Below are positions 8,931 to 17,531 of a stretch of DNA of 64,000 nucleotides, one piece after another; position 1 is the stretch's first letter, and each line of letters opens with the position of its first letter. The DNA is from Paenibacillus agri (GTDB taxonomy: Bacteria > Bacillota > Bacilli > Paenibacillales > Paenibacillaceae): the NCBI RefSeq assembly GCF_013359945.1, contig NZ_JABWCS010000195.1, positions 1 to 64,000 on the forward strand, in the 5' to 3' direction. A model generated the notes under the pieces. It did no database searches. It was given only the letters and a program-made list of their open reading frames with translations, and was not told where the DNA came from. Made by a program: the position numbers and the translations under genes.

Positions 8931-11018
8931 ATGATGAAAAGTCGATGGATTATGGGAGTTCTGCTAGCTTCGTGTCTACTGTTAACTCCCTGGAATGATA
9001 ACATAGGACTAGCAGAGATGCAGAACATAGCAGTGAATACCTACGAAGTAACACAGAAAGCTGCAAAGGAGAAGGCCGATCTCCTCACGAACACATATGG
9101 CACAACCAGCGTGCAGTACGCTCTTATTGATCATGGCAAAATCGTCGTATCCGGCCAATCTGGAAAGAATGATGAGAAAGGACAGAAGCCGCTCACGAAA
9201 GACACGATGTACGGGATCGGCTCTACGAGTAAAATGTTTACCACAGTTGCCGCCATGCAGTTAGTCGACCACGGGAAAATCGATCTGGATACGCCGGTTA
9301 TTCAGTATATCCCCGAATTTACAATGAAGGATGAACGCTACAAACAGATTACGCCGCGCATGCTGCTGAATCATTCTTCCGGACTAAATGGATCGTCGCT
9401 AACGAACGCCTTTTTATTCGAAGATAACGATACTTACGCCCACGACACACTGCTTAAGCAATTAGCCGGTCAGACTTTAAAGGCGGACCCAGGCGCTTAT
9501 TCGGTTTACTGCAATGACGGATTTACGCTAGCTGAGATTTTGATCGAAAGAGTCAGTGGCATGGACTTCACTTCTTATATCCATAAAAATATTACAGAAC
9601 CTCTGGGCATGGTCAATACGAAGACACCGCTCGATTCTCCGAATATAGCGAAGATGGCGGGACTCTATTATCCTACCTACTCAGGACAACTCCCTAACGA
9701 GACAGCCAACGTAATCGGAGCGGGAGGCGTCTATTCCACGGCGGAAGACTTAGCCCGATTCTCGCAAATTTTCACAGGGGAAGCAAAAGAAGTTTTGTCC
9801 GGTAAATCGGCTGCAGCTATGGCGCAAGACGAGTACAAGACGCCTATGTGGCCTGACGATAAGGCCTACTCATTCGATTACGCTTACGGTCTCGGTTGGG
9901 ACAGTGTCAATCTGTACCCATTCAACGAATACGGAATGAAGGGGTTGACCAAAGGCGGGGACACGCCTCTCTATCACTCGTCGCTCGTTGTACTTCCCGA
10001 ACAGAATATGGCGGCAGCTGTTGTCACTTCCGGCGGGAGCGCTACGATCGACCGGCTTATGGCGAACGAAATCCTGCTTCAGGCGCTGAAGGAGAAGGGG
10101 ACAATAGCCGAATTCAAACCTGAGAAATCATTTGGAGCGCCGGTAAAGGCCAATATGCCGGAATCTGTGCTGCAATATTCGGAAATCTATGGCGCGACCA
10201 ATGCAACGGTAAAAATCGATATTACTAAAGGCGGCGTCATGTCCATCACTTCGGAGCAGTCGCCCGGTAATCCGGCCCAGATCTTCGAGTATTCAGCGGA
10301 TGGCACGTTTCGGAGTGCGGATGGGAATGCGAAGCTCAGCTTCGTGACGCAGGAGAACGGCCGCACCTACTTATGGATACGTCAATACGCATCGATACCG
10401 GGTCTTGGACAGATGGCTATGTCAGTGTACAACGCCGAGAAGCTCCAGCCTCAAGATCTTTCGATAGCGACCAAGGAGGCATGGAAGCAGCGCGACGGCA
10501 AGAAATATTATCTGCTGAATGAGAAGTATACATCGATCGGTTATCTGGGGGCGGGAATCATCCAATTGAATGTGTCCCAACAATTACCGGGGTACGTATT
10601 GGATAAGCGAATAACTGGCCCAAATACGGCCATCTCTGAACTGCAAATCCCAGGAATGAGTGGGCGGGATCTCGCTGGTTATACGTTCTTTAAACAGGAT
10701 GGCGTGGAGTATCTGAATTTTGGTGGAAGCATCTTAGTCAACGAGGACGCGGTGAAGCCCATCTACATTTCTAAGCAGTCAATCGTTACGATCCCGCCGA
10801 GCGGATACGCCCGGTGGTATACAGTAAGCGACACAGATGGGGGCAAAACCATTAAGGTGAACATGCCCTCGAACGCTTCCTTCTCGGTTTATAATGCAAA
10901 GGGAACATGCATCTACTTCAGTGTCATTGGAGGCAAGGATAAAGTCGAACTCCCCGCGGGAGGATCGATAGTTTTCGCCGGAGATGCCGGTGCGAAGTTC
11001 GAGATTTTGGCGCAGTAA
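8931..11018 (+). CDS. beta-lactamase-fold serine hydrolase, exported
   Basis: A signal peptide of about 28 residues (MKSRWIMGVLLASCLLLTPW) precedes a class C beta-lactamase/PBP4*-type domain. The SxxK motif is STSK in MYGIGSTSKMFTT; the YxN motif is YCN in YSVYCNDGF; a KGGDTPLYHSS segment stands where the third motif is expected. The first domain spans roughly residues 40-390, and about 300 further residues form beta-rich C-terminal domains. Members cleave D-Ala peptides or small esters outside the cell. A ribosome site, GAAGGAGAG, precedes ATG 8931. It is the last gene of the GntR-led operon, so it may belong to the same envelope-stress response. Confidence 0.85.
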   Translation: MMKSRWIMGVLLASCLLLTPWNDNIGLAEMQNIAVNTYEVTQKAAKEKADLLTNTYGTTSVQYALIDHGKIVVSGQSGKNDEKGQKPLTKDTMYGIGSTSKMFTTVAAMQLVDHGKIDLDTPVIQYIPEFTMKDERYKQITPRMLLNHSSGLNGSSLTNAFLFEDNDTYAHDTLLKQLAGQTLKADPGAYSVYCNDGFTLAEILIERVSGMDFTSYIHKNITEPLGMVNTKTPLDSPNIAKMAGLYYPTYSGQLPNETANVIGAGGVYSTAEDLARFSQIFTGEAKEVLSGKSAAAMAQDEYKTPMWPDDKAYSFDYAYGLGWDSVNLYPFNEYGMKGLTKGGDTPLYHSSLVVLPEQNMAAAVVTSGGSATIDRLMANEILLQALKEKGTIAEFKPEKSFGAPVKANMPESVLQYSEIYGATNATVKIDITKGGVMSITSEQSPGNPAQIFEYSADGTFRSADGNAKLSFVTQENGRTYLWIRQYASIPGLGQMAMSVYNAEKLQPQDLSIATKEAWKQRDGKKYYLLNEKYTSIGYLGAGIIQLNVSQQLPGYVLDKRITGPNTAISELQIPGMSGRDLAGYTFFKQDGVEYLNFGGSILVNEDAVKPIYISKQSIVTIPPSGYARWYTVSDTDGGKTIKVNMPSNASFSVYNAKGTCIYFSVIGGKDKVELPAGGSIVFAGDAGAKFEILAQ

Positions 11019-11260
11019 AGAATCTAAATGGGTAAAGTTGTATATAAAGTGAATGTTATCTTTACGTCTAAAACGAAAATAGATAAACTAAAACAAATAT
11101 CTGAATGGTGGGATAGCCAAATGATGAATATGTTCTTGACAGTAGTTATCGGTTAATCGATATCTAAATAATGCCTCTTGTCATGAACATACATCATTAT
11201 CGCTATGTATATATGGAGCTCAAAGGTTGCATTTTCTTTGTTGATCCCTATGCTGCAATT
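11019..11260. other. intergenic, possible small frame
   Basis: A 42-codon frame at 11028-11156 (MGKVVYKVNVIFTSKTKIDK onward) has no ribosome site and is not recognised. Nothing else is supported before the terminator at 11261. Confidence 0.3.
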
Positions 11261-11297
11261 AGCCGTAGATGGACATTTGTTCATCTACGGCTTTTTG
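11261..11297 (+). terminator. intrinsic terminator
   Basis: AGCCGTAGATG pairs perfectly with CATCTACGGCT across a 10-nt loop, followed by a run of Ts. It ends plus-strand transcription from the GntR operon. Confidence 0.85.
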
Positions 11298-11404
11298 TGT
11301 GCATTCCACTTAATCTGTTTACATAGAAAGGAGATATTCAAAGTTAGTGGTTGAATCGAGCTGGAATTGAAACATAATTTGACAGTGAAAAGGTGGAGTA
11401 GAAT

Positions 11405-11774
11405 ATGGGAAATGAACACAACTCCCTTATGGAGAAAAAAATACCTCTATTTATTGTGACAGGTTCGAGTGGTTCTGGAAAAACCTATGTTATCAGTGAG
11501 CTTCGAAAAATATTACCTGAATTTACATTGTAATGATGAAACCCGTGAGCGTCGATTACGTGAGCGAAATTGGCCAGAAGACATGATCCAAGACTATAAG
11601 GAATTTGCTAAATGGTTGGTTGCTAATGCAGACAAAGAATATAGCCCACCAATGCCAATTGTCGATACTACCGATGCCCATGTATCTGAAGTAGCAGCTC
11701 AAATCAAAGATGGGTTCTTCAATTTATATAATCATTTGACATTAAGTGAACGATCATTTATTATTCATTTGTGA
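11405..11774 (+). pseudogene. P-loop nucleotide kinase with internal deletion
   Basis: ATG 11405 (AGGTGGA upstream) begins a P-loop protein: IPLFIVTGSSGSGKTYVISE with LRKILPEF, after which the frame stops at 11530-11532. The rest of a kinase C-terminus follows in another frame: LNLHCNDETRERRLRERNWP with EDMIQDYKEFAKWL, to the stop at 11774. In a complete member about 100 residues separate these parts. The join lies within GAATTTACATTG near 11515-11530, so an out-of-frame deletion of roughly 300 bp removed the middle. The product cannot be functional. Confidence 0.75.
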
Positions 11775-11891
11775 GAATAAGAGAAGAAAAAAGTACGGGG
11801 CAATAGATGATATATATAGTTGGTTGTTTCCGCAACTAACTCATAACCAATACAAGACTAAAATTATTTTTTTCAAAGAAAGGGTGTCCGT

Positions 11892-12566
11892 ATGAAAGTA
11901 GTCTTATATGGTGCAACCGGTATGATAGGACAGCTAGCATTAAGAGAATGTTTATTAGATCCAGAGGTAGAGCAGGTTGTTGCAATTGTTCGTAAATCAA
12001 CGGAAAAGCAGCATCCCAAATATCAAGAAATTGTGCTACCCGATATATCAGACCTTTCTTCCGTAAAGGAAAAAGTGACAGGGTTTGATGCGTGTTTATA
12101 TCTAATTGGTGTTTCCTCAACAGGTATGTCCGAGGCTGAATATACACGTATCACCAATGAAATGACAATAAAGGCTGCTAAGCAATTAGTCAAACTCAAT
12201 CCAAATATGAAAATAATCTATGTTTCTGGAATGGGAGCAGATAGTACAGAACAAGGAAAAGAAATGTGGGCACGAGTAGAGGGGAAAACGGAAAATACAT
12301 TACTGGGTATGCCATTTGAAGCAGCGTACATGTTACGTCCAGGTGCTATTTTACCCATGCATGGTGAACGTTCAAAAACAACACAGTATCGTATACTATA
12401 CAATATAATGAAACCATTAAATCCGTTGTTAAAACGAATGAAGTCGGTTGTAACCTCTGAACAGTTAGGTCAGGTCATTGTGCATTTAGCTAAAAAAGGA
12501 ACAACAAAAGAAGTTCTGGAAAGAGATCAGTTGAAGACATTAGCATTATCGATTGAAGGTAAATAA
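11892..12566 (+). CDS. atypical SDR NAD(P)-binding protein
   Basis: The 224-residue protein begins MKVVLYGATGMIGQLALREC, the GxxGxxG dinucleotide-binding turn of the atypical short-chain dehydrogenase/NmrA-like group. A later KIIYVSGMGADS segment fits the fourth to fifth strands, and LRPGAILP follows the position of the substrate loop. The canonical YxxxK dyad is absent, as in many atypical members. ATG 11892 has AAAGAAAGGGTG upstream. Substrate unknown. The nearest known relatives are YwnB-like or HSCARG-like redox sensors. Confidence 0.85.
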   Translation: MKVVLYGATGMIGQLALRECLLDPEVEQVVAIVRKSTEKQHPKYQEIVLPDISDLSSVKEKVTGFDACLYLIGVSSTGMSEAEYTRITNEMTIKAAKQLVKLNPNMKIIYVSGMGADSTEQGKEMWARVEGKTENTLLGMPFEAAYMLRPGAILPMHGERSKTTQYRILYNIMKPLNPLLKRMKSVVTSEQLGQVIVHLAKKGTTKEVLERDQLKTLALSIEGK

Positions 12567-12763
12567 ACATACTCAAATAAAGGCTGATCTTCAGATTGTT
12601 GATGATTGGCCTTTATTATATGATGACGATGGAGTTGATTCAAAGCGGGCCTCTGGAAAGAGAAGAGCTTGGCGGATTACTATACTGAGACCATCAGTTG
12701 CTGTAATATAAACGCTTTGATACACTATGAGGACAGAATTATTGAGATTGGTAGGTGTTTGAA

Positions 12764-13333
12764 TTGGTGACATCGCGTAAACCTGCGCGGGAGCGTATCC
12801 TGGAAGTGGCTTGCGATTTGTTTTATCGCAAAGGGATACGTTCGGTAGGGGTTGATACGATTGTTGAGAAATCCGGAGTTGGCAAGGCGACGCTTTATCG
12901 CCATTTTCCAACCAAAGATGATTTGATCGTCGCTTATCTCGTGGAATTGGACAGACATGACTGGAAACAATTTGACGAGGTTATTGCGAAGCATGAGGGC
13001 TCCCCAAAAGAGCAATTGTTGGCATTTATCGATGTTATTACGGATACAATGATGAGTCCTGATTATCGTGGATGTGCTTTTTCAAACGCTCTTGCTGAAT
13101 TTCCTGAAGAAAGCCATTTTGTCAAGAAAATGACTGTTGAATATAACGATTCAATGCATTTACGCTTGAACCGACTGACCCAGCAGGCCGGCGCGCAAGA
13201 TGAAAATTTGACGGACCAACTTATGATTGTGATCACTGGAGCACTATCATTAGCTCATGCACTGGGCTCTGCCGGTCCGGCAGCTCAACTTAAAGCACTC
13301 GCAACACATTTGATCGATTTGCATGTATCTTGA
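12764..13333 (+). CDS. TetR/AcrR-family regulator
   Basis: The N-terminal helix-turn-helix reads ARERILEVACDLFYRKGIRS then VDTIVEKSGVGKATLYRHF and PTKDDLIVAYL, a textbook TetR domain. The remaining 130 residues are the ligand-binding helices. I place the start at TTG 12764, because GGTAGG lies 9 nt before it; GTG 12755 and GTG 12767 are also in frame. It is followed by a terminator and then an aldo/keto reductase whose promoter contains a perfect palindrome, the probable operator. Confidence 0.85.
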   Translation: MVTSRKPARERILEVACDLFYRKGIRSVGVDTIVEKSGVGKATLYRHFPTKDDLIVAYLVELDRHDWKQFDEVIAKHEGSPKEQLLAFIDVITDTMMSPDYRGCAFSNALAEFPEESHFVKKMTVEYNDSMHLRLNRLTQQAGAQDENLTDQLMIVITGALSLAHALGSAGPAAQLKALATHLIDLHVS

Positions 13334-13360
13334 AGCTTTAATGGAGAGAGCAAAACGTAT

Positions 13361-13414
13361 ACACCCCTTAGAATAAACATTGAATCTAATGTTCATTCTA
13401 AGGGGTGTTTTTTT
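13361..13414 (+). terminator. strong intrinsic terminator
   Basis: ACACCCCTTAGAAT and ATTCTAAGGGGTGT form a 14-bp stem that extends into an AACATT/AATGTT inner stem, followed by seven Ts. It separates the TetR gene from the reductase transcript. Confidence 0.9.
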
Positions 13415-13438
13415 GAAAAAGATAAATTGTACTGTCGC

Positions 13439-13504
13439 TTGACAAAGTACAAGCTATAATGTAATCTAATCGCATAACGGAACAGAACAGTTCTGTTCCG
13501 TTAT
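13439..13504 (+). promoter_or_regulatory. promoter and perfect 31-nt operator for aldo/keto reductase
   Basis: TTGACA (13439-13444) is 17 nt from TAATCT (13462-13467). Directly downstream, at 13474-13504, lies a perfect palindrome: ATAACGGAACAGAAC, one base, then its exact reverse complement. This is where a repressor would block the start of transcription. The TetR protein encoded at 12764 is the obvious candidate. Confidence 0.8.
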
Positions 13505-13554
13505 GACAATGTTTTAGTACTAATGTTTAATAAACGATTAAAGGGGAGAGAACG

Positions 13555-14361
13555 ATGTCAGAGACTATTTCTGCAGCGCAGGCGGGCACTATTTCAATAG
13601 GTGATTTCACTGTCAATCGAATCGGCTTGGGCACCAATCGCATCACCAACACACCGGATGCACACATTTTACTGAAACGAGCCCTTGAGCTTGGTACTAA
13701 TTTTATTGACACAGCTTACATCTATGCTGATGGAGAGAGCGAGAAGGGCATTGCCAGCGCGCTAGCACCTTACGGTAACAGCCTATTGGTGGCCACAAAA
13801 GGCGGGGCGAATGGGAATGATCCCCAACAATTACGAGGCGAGCTGGAAGAGAGTTTGAAGAGACTCCAAGTAGACCAAATTGACCTTTATCAGCTCCACC
13901 GTGTAGACGCTAATATTCCACTGGAAGAAACGATTCAGTTGCTTAAAAGCTTCCAGGATGAAGGCCTTATTAAGCACATCGGCTTGTCTGAGGTCACGAT
14001 TGAGCAGCTTCAAGTGGCACTGAAAATTGCACCGATAGTTAGCGTTCAGAACGAATACAATGTGTTCAATCGCAAATATGAGGATCTTGTGAACTTTTGC
14101 ACCGAAAACCAGATTGTCTTCATTCCTTGGTTCCCTTTAGGCGGCTTGTTTGGCGACACTGCCAAGGTAGAAGAAAGGGTAGCAGATATCGCCCGCAAAT
14201 TGAATGCTACAACGCAGCAGGTCGCATTAAAGTGGCTACTTAAACGCTCACCTATAATTCTACCCATTCCAGGAACACTTTCTCCTGCTCACTTGGAAGA
14301 TAATCTGCGTGCGGCCACTCTCGAACTAAGCGAAGAAGATTTCGCAGCTCTAACAAACTAA
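13555..14361 (+). CDS. aldo/keto reductase
   Basis: This 268-residue protein is a complete AKR barrel, somewhat short for the family. FIDTAYIYADGESEKGIASA supplies the catalytic Asp and Tyr; LLVATKGG provides the Lys; IDLYQLHRVD provides the His. SVQNEYNVFNRKYEDL and the C-terminal ILPIPGTLSPAHLEDN fit the cofactor-binding region. It reduces aldehydes or ketones with NADPH; physiological substrate unknown. GGGGAGAG precedes ATG 13555. Expression is probably controlled by the upstream TetR via the 13474-13504 palindrome, which suggests response to a toxic carbonyl or xenobiotic. Confidence 0.9.
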   Translation: MSETISAAQAGTISIGDFTVNRIGLGTNRITNTPDAHILLKRALELGTNFIDTAYIYADGESEKGIASALAPYGNSLLVATKGGANGNDPQQLRGELEESLKRLQVDQIDLYQLHRVDANIPLEETIQLLKSFQDEGLIKHIGLSEVTIEQLQVALKIAPIVSVQNEYNVFNRKYEDLVNFCTENQIVFIPWFPLGGLFGDTAKVEERVADIARKLNATTQQVALKWLLKRSPIILPIPGTLSPAHLEDNLRAATLELSEEDFAALTN

Positions 14362-14404
14362 TATCGATAATTCTATACTTTGATATCGTGTTACACATTA
14401 TATG

Positions 14405-14442
14405 AGGACATCCACAAAAGAGAGTGTGGATGTCCTTTTTTT
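14405..14442 (+). terminator. intrinsic terminator after aldo/keto reductase
   Basis: AGGACATCCACA pairs with TGTGGATGTCCT over an 8-nt loop, followed by TTTTTT. It separates this gene from the convergent MFS gene. Confidence 0.9.
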
Positions 14443-14467
14443 GTAAAAAAAGAGCGTCGAGCTTATG

Positions 14468-15721
14468 TTAACTATAATCTCGAATTTCTTTTAACCATAT
14501 GGTAGAAATAACACCGAACAATAAAAGCATACATCCAATGAGGAACATCACCATACTTGAACCGAAAATATCAGCAAAGTAAGAGGATATAACTAAACCT
14601 ATTGAGGGCACTACGCTCATAAGCGAGCCTAATGTACCAAAAACTCTGCCTTGAAGTTCTTCGGATACCTCTAGTCTTAAGATGATGTTAATTAATAACG
14701 TACAAAATGAAAACATAAAGCCAATTAATAAAATGAAGGGGATACCAATAAGAGCTGTCGTAGAGTATGAAAGAAGTATATATAACGGTCCTATCAACAT
14801 CAAATTTAACATCACAAGCTTACCACGTTGTTTGAGCTTTGAGCCAAGAGAAACAATTAAGCCTGCCCCTAACAGATAGCCTAGAGGAATACATGCTTCA
14901 ATTAGTCCAAAGTGGAAGGGACTTGCTTGCCATACCTTTACAGCCATGACTTGGGTTAACATTAGTGAGGACATAAAAAATAAAATGAGGGTGGGTGATA
15001 GAATGGTAACTGCCTTAGCAAATGGATTCTTCCATATATACTGAAGACCAGTCATTAAATCCTCTTTAAACTTCTTTTGTTCTTGCTGCTTACGTTTTGG
15101 AGATGGAAAAGCTCCTGCTAGCAAAATTAACAGAAAAGAGATCATAAAAGCCATTCCATCCATAATAATAGCCAAAGCCCCGCCAAAAGACGCAACAAAG
15201 ATCCCTCCAACAGCAAAACCAATCGTTCTGGAGACATTGTCAGAAACATTAAGCAGACCTGTTGCTCTTTGAATATGTTCTTTACCAACGATATTAATAA
15301 GTGATGCTTGGAAAGCAGGTGAATGAAACAGTCCCGACGCAGTAACAATACCAGTAAGAACCAAAATCAAAATGAAAGAAACATTGGGATTGTATATACA
15401 ATAAGCGATAAAGAGTACAAATCCGGATCTGACCAAATCTGCTGCAAGCATGATCTTTCGTCGATCCATTCTGTCGGCTATTGTACCTGCTATCGGCCCA
15501 AGTAATGAACTAATAATAAGGTTCGTAATAAGAATAACAGTCATCATTTTTGCACTTCCTGTAGTAGTTAAAACCCACAGATTTAATGCAATATTATGAA
15601 AAGAATTTCCGAATAAAGACAGAGTGTAGGACATGAATAAAAGAATAAATTGTTTATTTTTCCATAATGTCGGGGATGGTTGTAGCATGATTCTCTCATT
15701 TTCCAAAATTGTATTTCCCAT
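14468..15721 (-). CDS. MFS transporter, macrolide-efflux-like
   Basis: The 417-residue protein has twelve predicted membrane helices. GTIADRMDRRKIM is the conserved loop between helices 2 and 3. The opening FILLFMSYTLSLFGNSFHNI and the ATGLLNVSDNVSRTIGFAVG segment are typical of the MefA/macrolide-efflux group (DHA3 family). AGGAGGC lies just upstream of the ATG. A 22-bp perfect LacI-type palindrome lies 26-47 nt upstream of the start, between this gene and the LacI-family regulator, so the pump is probably repressed until an inducer binds. Confidence 0.85.
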   Translation of the reverse strand: MGNTILENERIMLQPSPTLWKNKQFILLFMSYTLSLFGNSFHNIALNLWVLTTTGSAKMMTVILITNLIISSLLGPIAGTIADRMDRRKIMLAADLVRSGFVLFIAYCIYNPNVSFILILVLTGIVTASGLFHSPAFQASLINIVGKEHIQRATGLLNVSDNVSRTIGFAVGGIFVASFGGALAIIMDGMAFMISFLLILLAGAFPSPKRKQQEQKKFKEDLMTGLQYIWKNPFAKAVTILSPTLILFFMSSLMLTQVMAVKVWQASPFHFGLIEACIPLGYLLGAGLIVSLGSKLKQRGKLVMLNLMLIGPLYILLSYSTTALIGIPFILLIGFMFSFCTLLINIILRLEVSEELQGRVFGTLGSLMSVVPSIGLVISSYFADIFGSSMVMFLIGCMLLLFGVISTIWLKEIRDYS

Positions 15722-15746
15722 TGTTCAGCCTCCTGAAATTAGCAAC

Positions 15747-15768
15747 TTAACTTAAACGTTTAAGTTAA
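15747..15768 (-). promoter_or_regulatory. LacI-family operator upstream of MFS gene
   Basis: The 22 bp at 15747-15768 are a perfect palindrome centred on AAACGTTT, the core of many LacI/CcpA-family operators. It lies upstream of the MFS start and after the stop of the LacI-type regulator. Confidence 0.8.
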
Positions 15769-15781
15769 ATGCAAAAAAAAA

Positions 15782-16702
15782 TTAGATTTTAACTTCAATA
15801 AAATTAATATTACTATTGTTTGAATGATATTCATTCCTTCTCAAAAGACTATTCATTATGTGGAAGGCCGTCTTGGATTTATCCTCTTTAAACATAATTT
15901 TTTCAGTTTTATCCGATAAGATTTCTGGACAACTGCAGGTGCAAATAACAGCTAAATTATTGAAATAACCGGATCTTTCAACGTAACTCCCTATAAATTC
16001 ATTTATTACAATAGCTTCTTTGAATTGAGTTTGTTTGAAAATTTCATCTAGATCGTTAGGAGTATCTACTATGTAAATATGATCCTTCGCTACATTTGTA
16101 TTTGTCAAAATATAATTAACCAAAGCTTGATTATTGAAGTTTTCCATTATCAAACAAAAAGATTGATTCATCAATTTACTGGCTATTTTTAAAGCTGAGT
16201 GAAAGTTATAGGTGATCTGTTGAAATAGATTATCTTCAATAATACTGTCAATTACAATTAAAGGGATTCCTTCGACAAACTTGGATGAAATCGTATAGAA
16301 CATCTCATCTTTAACATCAACAAGAAAAACAGCTTCAAGATTTCTTTCAATAATAACATTCAGAGATGGATCATTAGCATCAATTGTAATGAATAGTGTA
16401 TGATATCCTGCTGTAGTCAATAGCTTCTGCAATCCATCAACAAAGGTAAAATGACTTTGCTTTTTCCAATAAGGGATGTCTTGTTCTTCATTTATCAATA
16501 TACCTACTAGTCCTGACTTATTTCTAACCAGAGTACGTGCTGAGAGATTGGGCGTATATTCGAGTTCTTTGGCAATTCGCATGATTTTGCATCTTGTAGT
16601 CTCTGGAATGCTTTGATTATCAACATTATTAAGAACATAACTTACAGTTGCCACAGATACATCTGCCATGCGGGCTATATCTTTTAAGGTTGCTCTTTTC
16701 AT
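15782..16702 (-). CDS. LacI-family transcriptional regulator
   Basis: MKRATLKDIARMADVSVATV followed by SYVLNN is the LacI helix-turn-helix, and YTPNLSARTLVRNKSGLVGI is the hinge and first strand of the sugar-binding core. The core is about 250 residues and diverged, somewhat shorter than the usual 330-residue total, with FVDGLQKLLTTAGYHTLF still clear. ATG 16702 is preferred because AGGAG is about 12 nt upstream; ATG 16714 lies against it. A second, imperfect operator copy (16734-16747) lies upstream, consistent with autoregulation. The likely target is the adjacent MFS pump. Confidence 0.85.
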   Translation of the reverse strand: MKRATLKDIARMADVSVATVSYVLNNVDNQSIPETTRCKIMRIAKELEYTPNLSARTLVRNKSGLVGILINEEQDIPYWKKQSHFTFVDGLQKLLTTAGYHTLFITIDANDPSLNVIIERNLEAVFLVDVKDEMFYTISSKFVEGIPLIVIDSIIEDNLFQQITYNFHSALKIASKLMNQSFCLIMENFNNQALVNYILTNTNVAKDHIYIVDTPNDLDEIFKQTQFKEAIVINEFIGSYVERSGYFNNLAVICTCSCPEILSDKTEKIMFKEDKSKTAFHIMNSLLRRNEYHSNNSNINFIEVKI

Positions 16703-16733
16703 TATAATTTTCATCTCCTGGATAACCTTCGTA

Positions 16734-16747
16734 TTTTAAACGTTACC
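16734..16747 (-). promoter_or_regulatory. imperfect LacI-type operator copy
   Basis: TTTTAAACGTTACC shares the TTAAACGTT core with the perfect operator at 15747-15768 and sits about 30 nt upstream of the regulator start, suggesting autoregulation. Confidence 0.5.
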
Positions 16748-16804
16748 TTTCATTAATGAATAAGTCAACACAGTTGTAAGCGTTTGTTTGGAAAAATCTC
16801 CCCA

Positions 16805-16848
16805 GAAAAAGCGCGGCTCACGATTTATCATGAAACCGGCGCTTTTTC
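16805..16848 (-). terminator. terminator following an orphan 3' gene end
   Basis: GAAAAAGCGC and GCGCTTTTTC pair across a 24-nt loop and leave T-runs on both strands. On the minus strand it directly follows the stop at 16828-16830 of an unassigned frame. Confidence 0.6.
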
Positions 16849-16986
16849 GATTGTTTCCATTCCAATAGCACCGTGGGACTCGGGCTGCTGAGTGAGGTCT
16901 CTGTCATCCAGAGCATCCTTCACTGTAGTAACAACGTACTGCAACGAACCACTGGCGACAACTCGCACACTTGTATCAAATACCTT
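16828..16986 (-). pseudogene. unassigned 3' gene remnant
   Basis: On the minus strand a frame with coding-like codon use reads TSVRVVASGSLQYVVTTVKD then ALDDRDLTQQPESHGAIG, ending with a TGA that lies inside a terminator stem. Its upstream part runs into the start of the plus-strand ferritin-like gene, so only the last 50 or so codons survive. I do not recognise the family. A stop followed at once by a terminator suggests a real gene end left after a deletion or rearrangement. Confidence 0.35.
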
Positions 16987-17453
16987 CTTACTGGGGAATT
17001 TCATACTATATGCGAGCCGATTTTATACCTATCTGGAGCACAGGATTTCCGGAAGCAGTACAAATGATAAAGGAAGCGGTACAAGGGGAGCGTAACGATG
17101 AGTTGTTCTACGATGAATTGATCAATCTGGCTCCCACAAAAGAGCAGGTGGCCATTATCGAAAGCATCCGTAACGATGAGCGCGGACACAATAAAATGTT
17201 CAGAGAGATGTATTGGGCTTTGACTGGACAGGAAATCACTGGCATCAGTAATGAGCAATATGTGAGGGTACAATCCTACTCAGAAGGTCTGCAGCGCGCT
17301 TTGATGGGGGAGCTGGAAGCGGTGGAACGATACCGTAACATCTGGTTTGGATTGCCTGCTGGGATCTATAAAGATACGGTGTACGGCATCATATTGGATG
17401 AGCTTAAGCACGCTGCCAAGTACAATTACCTGATTACGTTGAACCTCAGATAG
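16971..17453 (+). CDS. ferritin-like (rubrerythrin-type) protein
   Basis: This four-helix protein of about 160 residues has the spaced Glu/His set of ferritin-like proteins: EAVQGERNDELFYDELI, IRNDERGHNKMF, MGELEAVERY and LDELKHAAKYNYL. Similar short proteins in spore formers are associated with the coat or with oxidative stress. The start is uncertain: TTG 16971 gives LYQIPSYWG, ATG 17010 is inside the family N-terminus, and neither has a good ribosome site. The frame is open back to about 16936 without an ATG. The beginning may have been lost at the junction with the remnant on the other strand. Confidence 0.7.
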   Translation: MYQIPSYWGISYYMRADFIPIWSTGFPEAVQMIKEAVQGERNDELFYDELINLAPTKEQVAIIESIRNDERGHNKMFREMYWALTGQEITGISNEQYVRVQSYSEGLQRALMGELEAVERYRNIWFGLPAGIYKDTVYGIILDELKHAAKYNYLITLNLR

Positions 17454-17531
17454 CTGCCACTGCTTGCAGTTCCTTTTTCTCTTGAACAGATAGTTTTCTG
17501 TTAATCACAAGGAGGGCGTGCCCGACAAATC

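Noticed and set aside
11028..11156. 42-codon frame after the serine hydrolase
   Set aside because: No ribosome site and no recognisable family.
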